Shown: positions 8,385-16,441 of the stretch, one piece after another
How positions within the stretch are numbered: the first letter of the stretch is position 1
Layout of the letters: each line of letters opens with the position of its first letter
Assembly (NCBI RefSeq): GCF_003030345.1
Contig: NZ_CP028158.1
Span: 3,286,001-3,350,000 of the forward strand
Direction: 5' to 3'
Source: Plantactinospora sp. BC1
GTDB taxonomy: Bacteria > Actinomycetota > Actinomycetes > Mycobacteriales > Micromonosporaceae
Length of the DNA stretch: 64,000 nt
Notes under the pieces: model-generated
What the model was told of the DNA's origin: nothing
The model's input: only the letters and a program-made list of their open reading frames with translations
The model's database searches: none
Program-made: the position numbers and the translations under genes

Positions 8385-8713
8385 TGCAGGAACCACCCCG
8401 CCCCGGAATGGTGGTGCAGGTCGGGGCGGCGGCGAGCGTACAGTTCGGCGGTCGGCGGGCCATGCTGTTCCGGGTGACCCGGGTGAGCGAAAAGCCCACC
8501 TATCACGGCTGGTGCTGGCTCACCGGCTACAGTCTGGACGAGTACGGCAACGCCGTTCGACGTCGGGAAATCTACGTCCAGTTGGCCGGCTTGCAACCGG
8601 TGCACTGGCGCCCCGCGCAGCGGGCCCGGGTGGCCACCCCGCCGCGCCGAAGGTCGCAACCGGTACGCCGAGCCAACCCGAAGCCGAGGCGTCTGCCGGC
8701 CGCGCTGATCTGA
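8381..8713 (+). CDS. hypothetical basic protein, 110 aa
   Basis: Begins on the ATG overlapping the previous stop (ATGA); a second ATG follows at once. Residues ~10-75 form a beta-rich domain (PGMVVQVGAAASVQFGGRRA, FRVTRVSEKPTYHGWCWLTG, REIYVQLAGLQPV). The last ~35 residues are Arg/Pro-rich and strongly basic, which could bind nucleic acid. No family assigned. Translational coupling suggests it acts together with the Cys-rich protein before it. Confidence 0.6.
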   Translation: MMQEPPRPGMVVQVGAAASVQFGGRRAMLFRVTRVSEKPTYHGWCWLTGYSLDEYGNAVRRREIYVQLAGLQPVHWRPAQRARVATPPRRRSQPVRRANPKPRRLPAALI

Positions 8714-9326
8714 AGTCGGAATGAGGCCCCGCCGCCGCGCCCGATCCGCAAGGACCACATCGACCGGAAATGCCGGCAGAAGAAGACCTCTACTCGGCTT
8801 CCCCTCGTTCCACTCGACTTATCGACACCCACTACGCATGTTCTACGCCGTTTTCTGGTGATCGGTAGCCCGGCAATCGCCGGTTCCGTATCACGACGGC
8901 GGCCGGTCTCCGCGCGGCAGCGGTACCGGCGGCCGAGGCGGCGGCGCCCGCACAGGATCCCGGTCGGCAAAACCATGGGAGGGGGCGACCGGGCTCAGGG
9001 ACGGGCGCCGCCGCCCGGCTGGATCCGGCTGATCAGGTCGGGCATCGGCTTCCTGCCAACCGCCGACCATGATTCCGGTGACGATGCCGTCGACCCAGAC
9101 CGGCAGCCCCGTCCATTCCGGCCCGGCAATCGCGTGCAGCGGATGGAAACCGCCGGCGGTGGAGGCGAGCGCCGCGACCACGTCATCCTCACCCGGTCCG
9201 ACGACGACTGAGGGCGGCCCCACCCACCTCGCCCGATGTGTGGCGGATCGCACATCGGGGTACACCGATCCCAACGCTGCGTAGGCGCCATCAATGAGGC
9301 TCCACGCATGGATCAGGAGGTGTGTT
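8714..9326. other. 613-base region without a clear gene
   Basis: Apart from a doubtful minus-strand frame at 8891-9265 and the AGGAGGT ribosome site at 9315-9321 for the following gene, nothing is recognised here. Confidence 0.5.
8891..9265 (-). CDS. possible gene or gene remnant
   Basis: A GTG-started frame of 124 codons. Its first ~80 codons have the strongly GC-biased third positions of real genes here and encode a plausible segment (VGPGEDDVVAALASTAGG, PVWVDGIVTGIMVGGWQEAD). The last ~40 residues are Pro/Arg-rich, unlike a normal C-terminus. No good ribosome site. It may be a decayed gene. Confidence 0.3.
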   Translation of the reverse strand: MYPDVRSATHRARWVGPPSVVVGPGEDDVVAALASTAGGFHPLHAIAGPEWTGLPVWVDGIVTGIMVGGWQEADARPDQPDPAGRRRPSLSPVAPSHGFADRDPVRAPPPRPPVPLPRGDRPPS

Positions 9327-10094
9327 GTGGTCAGGATTCCATCACTGATGCGCCAATCGGAGCCGGCGCCGACGCGGGACGAGAACCGCGACGGACACGT
9401 CGACAGCCGCGACGAGCACGTCGACGGCCGCGAGGACCGCGTCGACGGCCGGGACGAGCGGTCGACCGGCACCGCCACGGCGGCTGACGCCGCGCGCACC
9501 CGTACCGGAGCGACCGACCGGACCGAGGAGCGGGGCGACACCACCCGGACCGACGACCCGGCGAAGCACCGGGCCGGGAGCACGGTCACCGAGCCCGACA
9601 CCGCGCCCCGGACGGCTCCCCCGGTCACCGCGACCGCACCGGCGGCGACCCGGACCGAGACCCGGCGCGACACCGACCGCACGAGCGAACCGGAGCGCGG
9701 GCTCGGCGAGCGTACGCCGGACGCCGACCGTACGCCGGAGAGCGAACCGGTCGTGGTGGACCGCGGTCCGCGTCCCCGGGCCAGCATGCTCGCCACGCTG
9801 AGCCTGGTGTTCGGGGTGGCCGCCGCCGCGTTCGTGCTGTCCGGCGCGCTCGCCGGCTACGGCATCGTGCTCGGCACCATCGCCCTGCTGCTCGGCGTCA
9901 GCGGCGTCTCCGCGACCGCCCGCCGGCACGTCGCCGGCAAGACCGACGCGCTGATCGGGATCGTCCTCGGGGTCGGTGCCGTCGTCGTCGCGGTGCTGGC
10001 GATGACCGGCCAGTTCGACTGGCCGACCACCGACGGCGACACCGTGGTCCGGTTCCGCGAGTGGCTTGATTCACAGTTTGTGGACCGGTTCTGA
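9327..10094 (+). CDS. membrane protein with long charged N-terminal tail
   Basis: The GTG at 9327 follows AGGAGGT by five bases. About 150 residues of Asp/Arg/Thr-rich low complexity come first (repeated RDEHVDGRED-like units). Two hydrophobic blocks follow (MLATLSLVFGVAAAAFVL, YGIVLGTIALLLGVSGV), then a third (ALIGIVLGVGAVVVAVLAM) and a short tail. The layout resembles DUF4190-type proteins: a disordered cytoplasmic part anchored by three membrane helices. Function unknown. It is followed by three hairpins. Confidence 0.65.
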   Translation: MVRIPSLMRQSEPAPTRDENRDGHVDSRDEHVDGREDRVDGRDERSTGTATAADAARTRTGATDRTEERGDTTRTDDPAKHRAGSTVTEPDTAPRTAPPVTATAPAATRTETRRDTDRTSEPERGLGERTPDADRTPESEPVVVDRGPRPRASMLATLSLVFGVAAAAFVLSGALAGYGIVLGTIALLLGVSGVSATARRHVAGKTDALIGIVLGVGAVVVAVLAMTGQFDWPTTDGDTVVRFREWLDSQFVDRF

Positions 10095-10175
10095 TCGGGT
10101 AAGGACCTGCGCGGAGCGGTGGTGCACCGCTCTGGCCCCGCCAGCCGGTGGTGGTTCACCACCTGAGCGCACATG

Positions 10176-10205
10176 TTCGGGGGCGGCGACGACGCCGCCC
10201 CCGAA
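10176..10205 (+). terminator. terminator hairpin, 13-bp perfect stem
   Basis: TTCGGGGGCGGCG at 10176-10188 pairs perfectly with 10193-10205 across a four-base loop, 82 bases after the membrane-protein stop. Confidence 0.75.
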
Positions 10206-10289
10206 GTGCGTCCTCGCCCCGCCTGACTCCCTTCGGCGGTCCCGGCTCCCTCCCTGACGTAGCAGCTTCCGGCGTCGGGAGACCACTAC

Positions 10290-10340
10290 TTACCCGAGGC
10301 GGCTTGTTACCCGAGGCCGCTTGTTATCCGAGGCGGCTTC
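10290..10340. repeat. three 17-bp tandem repeats
   Basis: TTACCCGAGGCGGCTTG (10290-10306), TTACCCGAGGCCGCTTG (10307-10323) and TTATCCGAGGCGGCTTC (10324-10340) follow one another without gaps, about 190 bases upstream of the arginine-operon start. Confidence 0.85.
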
Positions 10341-10528
10341 GCGCCGCCGGGCGGCGCGTCGGTCGGGGCGCAACGGATCGCTGGTGAGGGCGCCCGGAGA
10401 CGCAACGATCGGCCGGGGCAAGCAAAGCTCAGACGTGGTTTTCGCCGGTGGGGGCCGCATAGCGTTGGGTCGGCGCCAGCTCGTGAGCCGTACGGAGGCC
10501 GGGCGCGCCCGACCCCAGGAGCAGGACC

Positions 10529-11386
10529 ATGACGTTGGACGCCATCGCCACCAGCGGGCGTACCCCGGCCGGCCCGGCGCAGACGCGGCACTACCTGATG
10601 TGCCGGCCGACGTACTTCACCGTCGAGTACGCGATCAACCCCTGGATGGACCCGGCCGCCCCGGTCGACACCGCCCTCGCGCTGCGGCAGTGGGAGACGC
10701 TGCGCCGGACGTACCTCGACCTCGGACACACCGTCGACGAGATCGAGCCGCTGCCCGGGCTCCCCGACATGGTCTTCGCGGCGAACGGCGCGACCGTGCT
10801 CGACGGCCGGGCGCTGGCGGTGCAGTTCCGCGACCCGGAGCGCGCCGACGAGGCACCGGCGTACGCCGGCTGGCTGGACCGGGCCGGTTTCGAGGTGCAC
10901 GAGGCGAAGCAGGTCAACGAGGGCGAGGGCGACATCCTGCCGGTCGGCGGGCTGCTGCTGGCCGGTACCGGGTTCCGCACCTCGCACGCCGCACACGCCC
11001 ACCTCCAGGAGGTCTTCGGGCGGCCGGTGATCACCCTGCAACTCGTCGACCCGCGCTTCTACCACCTGGACACCGCGCTCTGCGTGCTCGACGACGAGAC
11101 CGTGGCGTACCTGCCGGAGGCGTTCTCGCCGGGCAGCCGGGCGGTGCTGCGCCGGCTCTTCCCGGACGCGGTGCTGGCGACGATGGCCGACGCCGAGGTG
11201 CTGGGCCTGAACGCGGTCAGCGACGGCCGGCACGTCGTACTTCCGGCGCAGGCCACCGGGCTGTCGGCGGCACTCCGCGACCGTGGGTACGACACAATTG
11301 GTGTTGATTTGTCCGAGCTGCGAAAGGCCGGCGGCGGACCGAAGTGCTGCACCCTGGTGCTGCGGGAACGAGAGGCGACCAAGTGA
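10529..11386 (+). CDS. DDAH-superfamily guanidino hydrolase, possibly arginine dihydrolase
   Basis: 285 residues from the ATG, with AGGAGCAGG just upstream. It belongs to the amidinotransferase/dimethylargininase fold: the catalytic cysteine is in the C-terminal GGGPKCCTLVL, and the histidine is in YHLDTALCVL. It is usually named dimethylargininase. However, the substrate-binding region reads LPDMVFAANGATVLDG, with AN where classical dimethylargininases have an acidic pair. The ornithine-forming arginine dihydrolases (ArgZ/AgrE) have asparagine there. The gene overlaps ornithine aminotransferase by four bases (GTGA), which fits a route arginine to ornithine to glutamate semialdehyde. The family is sure; the exact substrate is inference. 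Confidence 0.85.
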   Translation: MTLDAIATSGRTPAGPAQTRHYLMCRPTYFTVEYAINPWMDPAAPVDTALALRQWETLRRTYLDLGHTVDEIEPLPGLPDMVFAANGATVLDGRALAVQFRDPERADEAPAYAGWLDRAGFEVHEAKQVNEGEGDILPVGGLLLAGTGFRTSHAAHAHLQEVFGRPVITLQLVDPRFYHLDTALCVLDDETVAYLPEAFSPGSRAVLRRLFPDAVLATMADAEVLGLNAVSDGRHVVLPAQATGLSAALRDRGYDTIGVDLSELRKAGGGPKCCTLVLREREATK

Positions 11387-12651
11387 TCGTGGACGACGTG
11401 CTGCGCCCCCAGGAGGCGGACGACATGCCGGGCACCCCGGCGGCGGACGAGATGTCGCGCACCCCGGCGGCGGTGCGCGACGCGGAGCGCTGGACCGCGC
11501 ACAACTACCACCCGCTGCCGGTGGTGATCTCCTCGGCCGAGGGCGCCTGGGTGACCGACGTCGACGGCCGGCGCTACCTGGACTGCCTCGCCGGCTACTC
11601 GGCACTGAACTTCGGGCACCGGCACCCGACGCTGATCGCCGCCGCGCACGCCCAGCTCGACCGGCTCACCCTGACCAGCCGGGCGTTCGTGCACGACCAG
11701 TTCGCCGACTTCTGCCGCGAGCTGGCCCAGCTCTGCGGCAAGGACCTGGTGCTGCCGATGAACACCGGCGCCGAGGCGGTGGAGACCGCGATCAAGGTCT
11801 CCCGCAAGTGGGGCTACCGGGTCAAGGGCGTACCGGACGGGCAGGCCACGATCGTGGTCGCGGACGGCAACTTCCACGGCCGTACCACCACGATCGTCAG
11901 CTTCTCCACCGACCGGGAGGCCCGGGACGACTTCGGGCCGTACACCCCGGGGTTCCGGATCGTCCCCTACGGCGACCTCGCCGCGCTGGCCGAGGCGGTC
12001 GACGAGACCACCGTCGCCGTGTTGCTGGAGCCGATCCAGGGCGAGCAGGGTGTCGTGGTGCCGCCGGCCGGCTACCTGCCCGGGGTACGCCGGCTCTGCA
12101 CGGAACGGAACGTGCTCTTCGTCGCCGACGAGATCCAGTCCGGACTGGGCCGCACCGGCGAGACGTTCGCCTGCGACCACGAGGGCGTCAGACCCGACAT
12201 GTACGTCCTCGGCAAGGCGCTCGGCGGCGGCATCGTGCCGGTCTCGGCGGTCGCGGCCGACGCCGACGTGCTCGGCGTGCTACGGCCCGGCGAGCACGGC
12301 TCGACGTTCGGCGGCAACCCGCTGGCCTGCGCGGTCGCCACCGAGGTGGTCCGGCTGCTCGCCACCGGCGAGTTCCAGCGCCGCTCGGCGGAGCTGGGCG
12401 CGCGGCTGCACGCCGGGCTGCGCGGGCTGGTCGGCGAGGGGCTGGTCGCGGTGCGCGGCCGGGGGCTCTGGGCCGGCATCGACATCGACCCGGCGCTGAT
12501 GACCGGGCGGCAGGCGTGCGAGCGGCTGGCCGAGCGCGGCGTACTGGCCAAGGACACCCACGGCTCGACGATCCGGCTCGCGCCGCCGCTCGTGGTCGAG
12601 GCGCACGAACTCGACCACGTGCTGGAGCAGCTCGCCGCCGTACTGCGCTGA
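11383..12651 (+). CDS. rocD: ornithine aminotransferase
   Basis: 422 residues from a GTG that overlaps the preceding stop (GTGA), with GAGAGG upstream. It is a class III PLP aminotransferase: N-terminal YLDCLAGYSALNFGHRHP, the phosphate-site NTGAEAVETAIK, the PLP-stacking region ADEIQSGLGRTG and the Schiff-base lysine in VLGKALGGG. All are placed as in ornithine-oxo-acid transaminases (~400 residues). It converts ornithine and 2-oxoglutarate to glutamate-5-semialdehyde and glutamate. Operon with the guanidino hydrolase indicates arginine catabolism. A short hairpin (12667-12684) follows. Confidence 0.92.
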   Translation: MIVDDVLRPQEADDMPGTPAADEMSRTPAAVRDAERWTAHNYHPLPVVISSAEGAWVTDVDGRRYLDCLAGYSALNFGHRHPTLIAAAHAQLDRLTLTSRAFVHDQFADFCRELAQLCGKDLVLPMNTGAEAVETAIKVSRKWGYRVKGVPDGQATIVVADGNFHGRTTTIVSFSTDREARDDFGPYTPGFRIVPYGDLAALAEAVDETTVAVLLEPIQGEQGVVVPPAGYLPGVRRLCTERNVLFVADEIQSGLGRTGETFACDHEGVRPDMYVLGKALGGGIVPVSAVAADADVLGVLRPGEHGSTFGGNPLACAVATEVVRLLATGEFQRRSAELGARLHAGLRGLVGEGLVAVRGRGLWAGIDIDPALMTGRQACERLAERGVLAKDTHGSTIRLAPPLVVEAHELDHVLEQLAAVLR

Positions 12652-12666
12652 GCCGGCCGGGCCGGT

Positions 12667-12684
12667 CCGTCCCACCGGGGACGG
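12667..12684. terminator. short bidirectional hairpin
   Basis: CCGTCCC (12667-12673) pairs with GGGACGG (12678-12684) over a four-base loop, between convergent genes ending at 12651 and 12702. Confidence 0.5.
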
Positions 12685-12701
12685 GCCGGTCCGCCCGTTC
12701 G

Positions 12702-13850
12702 TCAGCCCCGGCCGGGCAGCCGGATCGCCATCGTCGGCGCCTCGGCCATCACCGAGGTCGGGTTCGTCATGCCGCCGGAGTTCCAGGTGCTCGACCGCCC
12801 CACCTGTACGCCGGGATAGAGCTCCACGATGTCGCCGCCGCGCATCACCCGGGACTGCTGGTGGGCCAGCGCGACCCGCTCCGCCTCGTCCATCGACCCG
12901 CCCGGCCGTACGCCGGAGCCGTTGGTGCTGACGTCCTGCGCGACCAGGTCGCCGCCGCGCAGCTCGAACCGGACGTGGCTGCGGCTGATCCAGCGCCGCG
13001 CCTCGTCGTTGAGCCACTGGCCGAGCCGGATCCCGCCGGAGTCGTCCGGTGCCCGGCCGACCACCACCGGCCGCTCGGCGGTCACCACGAACCGGCGCCG
13101 CACCATGCCGCCGATCCGGACCGACAGCACCTCCTCGTTCGGCCTCGGGCCGGCGTCGCTGAGCCGCTGGTCGTGCCGGGGACAGGTCGGCATCCCGGTG
13201 CGCAGCGTCGGTGGCGGCTGGCCGCTCGGCTTGCGGTCGATCTCGGCGAGGTCGGCGAAGGCGCCACCGCCACCACCGCCGCCGAAGAGCACGCAGCCGG
13301 GTTCCTTGCACCGCCAGGTGCGGGCGAGCAGCTTCCGGCCGGTCGGCGACGGCCCGGTGGCCGCCACGTTCCCCTTCACCCGCTGCGCCAGCACCGGGCC
13401 GCCGGCACCCGGCAGCGGGGCGAGCAGCCGGCCCGGTGCGCTGGTCACCCACGGGAAGCGCCCGGACATGCCGTCGAAGCGCCCCCGGCTCAGCACCGGC
13501 AGGCCGAGCAGGTCGGCCACCTCCAGCACCCGGTCGCCGGGGTTGACGAGCACCTCGACCAGGCCGTTGTCGGCCCAGCGCCGGAGCACCATCCGCTCGT
13601 TGGAGGTGAGGTCGGCGTCGCTGAGCAGCGCGCGGTGCACCACCGCGTACACCGGGACGTTGTCCTCCTCCAGGTGCCGCCCGAGCGCGTCGATCACCAT
13701 GCCCAGTCGCATGGTGCTGGCCGGCCGGCCGCCGTCGAGGTCCTGGTAGCGGACCACCTCGGCCAGGTCCAGCACCGCGCGTACCAGCGACGGGTCGGTG
13801 CTGACCCGGTCCTCGATCGCGTCGAGGACCTTGCTTATCTCGAATCTCAC
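12702..13850 (-). CDS. FHA domain protein
   Basis: 382 residues. The C-terminal ~120 residues are a forkhead-associated domain (VVVGRAPDDSGGIRLG, RWISRSHVRFEL, DVSTNGSGV), which binds phosphothreonine peptides made by Ser/Thr kinases. The N-terminal ~180 residues are a helical region of unknown role, and a central Cys-containing insert (WRCKEPGCVLFGGGG...CPRH) could bind zinc. The GTG start overlaps the stop of the pterin dehydratase gene (GTGA). One kinase is encoded at 22713, but partnership is not shown. Confidence 0.85.
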   Translation of the reverse strand: MRFEISKVLDAIEDRVSTDPSLVRAVLDLAEVVRYQDLDGGRPASTMRLGMVIDALGRHLEEDNVPVYAVVHRALLSDADLTSNERMVLRRWADNGLVEVLVNPGDRVLEVADLLGLPVLSRGRFDGMSGRFPWVTSAPGRLLAPLPGAGGPVLAQRVKGNVAATGPSPTGRKLLARTWRCKEPGCVLFGGGGGGGAFADLAEIDRKPSGQPPPTLRTGMPTCPRHDQRLSDAGPRPNEEVLSVRIGGMVRRRFVVTAERPVVVGRAPDDSGGIRLGQWLNDEARRWISRSHVRFELRGGDLVAQDVSTNGSGVRPGGSMDEAERVALAHQQSRVMRGGDIVELYPGVQVGRSSTWNSGGMTNPTSVMAEAPTMAIRLPGRG

Positions 13851-14140
13851 GCCGCTCCCCGGGCTATCTCGTCGATCCGCCGCGCCAGCTCGACGTCACG
13901 TCGGGTCACCCCACCTACCGAATGGGTCGCGCAACGGAAGGTCACCGTGCGCCACCGGATGTCGATGTCGGGATGATGGTCGAGTTCCTCGGCGACCACC
14001 GCCACCCGGTCCACCACATCGATCGCGTCACGGAAGGCGGGCAGTTCGACGGTACGGGCGATGCCGGCCGGATCGCCGGACCAGCCCTCCAGCTCGGCCA
14101 GCTCGGTCCGCACCGCCTCCGCGTCCAGCACCTCTGCCAT
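13847..14140 (-). CDS. 4a-hydroxytetrahydrobiopterin dehydratase
   Basis: 97 residues, the usual length for pterin-4a-carbinolamine dehydratase. The family motif is visible: AEELDHHPDIDIRWRTVTFR, with the conserved His-His-Pro, then THSVGGVTRRDVELARRID. It dehydrates 4a-hydroxytetrahydrobiopterin; in bacteria without phenylalanine hydroxylase the role is often unclear. It overlaps the FHA gene by four bases, an arrangement with no obvious functional link. Confidence 0.9.
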   Translation of the reverse strand: MAEVLDAEAVRTELAELEGWSGDPAGIARTVELPAFRDAIDVVDRVAVVAEELDHHPDIDIRWRTVTFRCATHSVGGVTRRDVELARRIDEIARGAA

Positions 14141-14393
14141 GGCCAGACCTTACCGCCGAGGCCGGTGGCCGTGGGATACAACCGGGCGCCCCGGCTGCGG
14201 GTGGAGCGCGGCGGCGGCCGACCACGGCGACGGTCCGGCGCACCGGGGTACGCCGCGCGGCGTCGCGCCGCAGGCCGGGTACGCCACCGGCGGAAATCGG
14301 TGCGCCGCCGCTGGTGGCCGCCCGCTACGCTGTCCGGCGTCCGGCCACGGCAGGTGACTGCGCGTGGCCTTTGTCACGGGGAGGAAACACCAG

Positions 14394-15161
14394 ATGAAGA
14401 CTCGACGGCTGGCGATCGCCGGCCTGGCCCTCGTCACCGCGTTCGGTGTCGGCGTCGCGGGCTGTGCGCTGCCCGGCACCGAGCGGCGTGGCGACGGGAA
14501 CGGCGCGGCGGCCGCGCCGGAGACGAGTGCCGCCGACGCCCTGGCCGCGTCGGTGCGGAAGCTGAACGAGGACACCTTCACGGTGAGCCTCAAGATGTCG
14601 GTGATGTCGGCGCAGGGCGCGATGGACCCGAAGGGCAAGAAGGCCAACCTGGCCATGAAGCTCGACGCCCCGGGGCAGTCGATGGACTTCAAGATCATCC
14701 TGCTCGACGCCGACCTCTTCGTGAAGTACGCCGGCCTGCCGGGGCTGCCCAAGGAGTGGATGCGGGTCGACGCCGCGAAGATCAAGGACGGCAGCACCCT
14801 GGACATCATGCCCGAGGACGACCCGATGGGCGTGAACAACCTGATGAAGGGCATCGTCAGCGTCGACCGGGTCGGCGAGCGCGAGTTCAAGGGCACCCTC
14901 GACCTGGCCAAGTCGCCGACCGCCGACCCGGAGTCGTTGAAGGTCTTCGGCGACAAGGTGCACGCGGTCCCGTTCACCGCCACCGTCGACGCCCAGGGCC
15001 GGCTGGTCGAGATCGTGGCCGACACCATGACCGTCTCGCCGCTGATCGGCGACATGAAGGTCAGCTACGACAACTTCGGCAAGCCGGTCGAGATCACCCC
15101 GCCGAAGTCCTCCGAGGTCGTCGAGATGCCGGCGGAGATGCTCGGCCTGATGGACGCCTGA
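14394..15161 (+). CDS. LppX/LprAFG-family lipoprotein
   Basis: 255 residues from the ATG at 14394, eight bases after GGGGAGG. The N-terminus is a lipoprotein signal (MKTRRLAIAGLALVTAFG, lipobox VAGC at residues ~20-23). The mature part has the LppX/LprG pattern: a first helix (ADALAASVRKLNEDTFTVSL), then long antiparallel strands, each repeating D/L-rich units, ending in EITPP and a short tail. These proteins carry or transfer lipids in the mycobacterial envelope; the cargo here is unknown. A strong terminator follows. Confidence 0.85.
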   Translation: MKTRRLAIAGLALVTAFGVGVAGCALPGTERRGDGNGAAAAPETSAADALAASVRKLNEDTFTVSLKMSVMSAQGAMDPKGKKANLAMKLDAPGQSMDFKIILLDADLFVKYAGLPGLPKEWMRVDAAKIKDGSTLDIMPEDDPMGVNNLMKGIVSVDRVGEREFKGTLDLAKSPTADPESLKVFGDKVHAVPFTATVDAQGRLVEIVADTMTVSPLIGDMKVSYDNFGKPVEITPPKSSEVVEMPAEMLGLMDA

Positions 15162-15185
15162 GGCGCCGCTCTCCGGATCGCCCGC

Positions 15186-15215
15186 GTGGGGCGGCCCCGC
15201 ACAGGGCCGCCCCAC
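15186..15215. terminator. bidirectional terminator, 12-bp perfect stem
   Basis: GTGGGGCGGCCC (15186-15197) pairs with GGGCCGCCCCAC (15204-15215) with a six-base loop between convergent genes ending at 15161 and 15237. Confidence 0.8.
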
Positions 15216-15236
15216 GATCCCCCCGGCCACCGTGGC

Positions 15237-16298
15237 CTATCCGGCGCTGCTCCGCGCCGCCGCGGCCTCCGCCCGCAGCGGGGCGCCGACCGAGTGCAGA
15301 TGCCGCAGCGCCTGCCGGTACGAGTCGAAGAGCCCGGTCTCCTCGTACGGGATGCCCTGCTCCGCGCAGTACCGCGCGACGATCGGCTGGGCCCGGCGAA
15401 GGTTCACCCTCGGCATGCTCGGAAACAGGTGGTGCTCGATCTGGTAGTTGAGGCCGCCCAGCGCGAAGTCGACCAGTACCCCGCCCCGGACGTTGCGCGA
15501 GGTCAGCACCTGCTTGCGCAGGAAGTCGAGGTCGTCTTCGGCGGTCATCACCGGCATGCCCTTGTGGTTGGGCGCGAACGAGCAGCCCATGTAGAGCCCC
15601 CACAGCCCCTGGTGGACGGCGAGGAAGACCAGCGCCTTACCCGGGGAGAGGACGGTGAAGAGCGCACCCAGATAGCCGACCGCGTGCAGAGCCAGCAGCA
15701 CCGCCTCGGCCCGACGTCGCCGGATCGGCGTACCGTCGGTCAGCGCCCGGACGCTGGAGACGTGCAGCGCCAGCCCCTCCAGCAGCAGCATCGGGAAGAA
15801 CAGGTACGCCTGCCGCCGTGCCAGCCACCGGCCGAAGCCCCGGGTGGCCAGCGCCTGCTCGTCGGTCCAGACCAGCGCGCCCGCCCCGACGTCCGGGTCG
15901 TCGTCCTCGTGGTTCGGGTTGGCGTGGTGCCGGTTGTGCTTGTCGATCCACCAGCCGTAGCTGAGCCCGACGGCCAGGTTGCCGGCGAGCAGCCCGGCCA
16001 CCTCGCTGGCCCGCCGCTGCCGGAACATCTGCCGGTGTCCGGCGTCGTGCCCGAGGAAGGCGACCTGGGTGGTGGCACCGGCCAGGAAGACGGCCACCAG
16101 GATCTGCCACCACGAGTCGCCGACGACGGCGAAGGCGACCCAACCGGCGACGAAGAGCCCGACGGTGAGCGCGATCCGGGCCACGTACCAGCCGGTCCGG
16201 CGTTCCATCAGACCCGCCGCGCTGATCCGCCGAGATAACCGTGAGTAATCACTTCCTCGACGGGTCTCCGGTTCGGCCACGGCAGCGAGGACCGCCAT
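15237..16298 (-). CDS. membrane fatty acid desaturase
   Basis: 353 residues from the ATG at 16298, eight bases after GGGAG. It has the three histidine boxes of acyl-lipid/acyl-CoA desaturases: HDAGH (~residue 93), HNRHH (~129) and QIEHH (~289). The Q in the third box is typical of front-end desaturases, but there is no cytochrome b5 domain, so electrons must come from ferredoxin or another reductase. Membrane segments flank the boxes. It introduces a double bond in membrane acyl chains. A near-perfect 18-bp palindrome lies at 16405-16422, about 110 bases upstream. Confidence 0.9.
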   Translation of the reverse strand: MAVLAAVAEPETRRGSDYSRLSRRISAAGLMERRTGWYVARIALTVGLFVAGWVAFAVVGDSWWQILVAVFLAGATTQVAFLGHDAGHRQMFRQRRASEVAGLLAGNLAVGLSYGWWIDKHNRHHANPNHEDDDPDVGAGALVWTDEQALATRGFGRWLARRQAYLFFPMLLLEGLALHVSSVRALTDGTPIRRRRAEAVLLALHAVGYLGALFTVLSPGKALVFLAVHQGLWGLYMGCSFAPNHKGMPVMTAEDDLDFLRKQVLTSRNVRGGVLVDFALGGLNYQIEHHLFPSMPRVNLRRAQPIVARYCAEQGIPYEETGLFDSYRQALRHLHSVGAPLRAEAAAARSSAG

Positions 16299-16390
16299 CT
16301 GTAAGCTCCCAACGTCGCTTTTCGCCACGCCGGTCGGCGGAGCGCTGATCTCCAGTCTCCTGCGCAGGGTTGCGCACAGTAACCCCGGAA

Positions 16391-16422
16391 ACCCCCGTAT
16401 CGGGGGTAGTGCTAGCACCACC
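16391..16422. promoter_or_regulatory. hairpin plus 18-bp near-palindrome upstream of the desaturase
   Basis: ACCCCCG-TAT-CGGGGGT could terminate the long gene ending at 16442. Directly beside it, GGTAGTGCTAGCACCACC (16405-16422) is a palindrome with one mismatched pair, which suggests an operator, probably for the desaturase. Confidence 0.45.
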
Positions 16423-16441
16423 GTTCCGTTCCGCCGACGGC

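Larger units (their letters stand above)
10095..10528. other. 434-base region with hairpins and tandem repeats
   Basis: Contains three hairpins in a row (GAGCGGTG/CACCGCTC, GGTGGTG/CACCACC and the terminator at 10176-10205), three 17-bp tandem repeats at 10290-10340 and a palindrome CGCGCCGCC/GGCGGCGCG at 10340-10358. The arginine-operon promoter must lie in its right half. No gene is supported. Confidence 0.6.
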
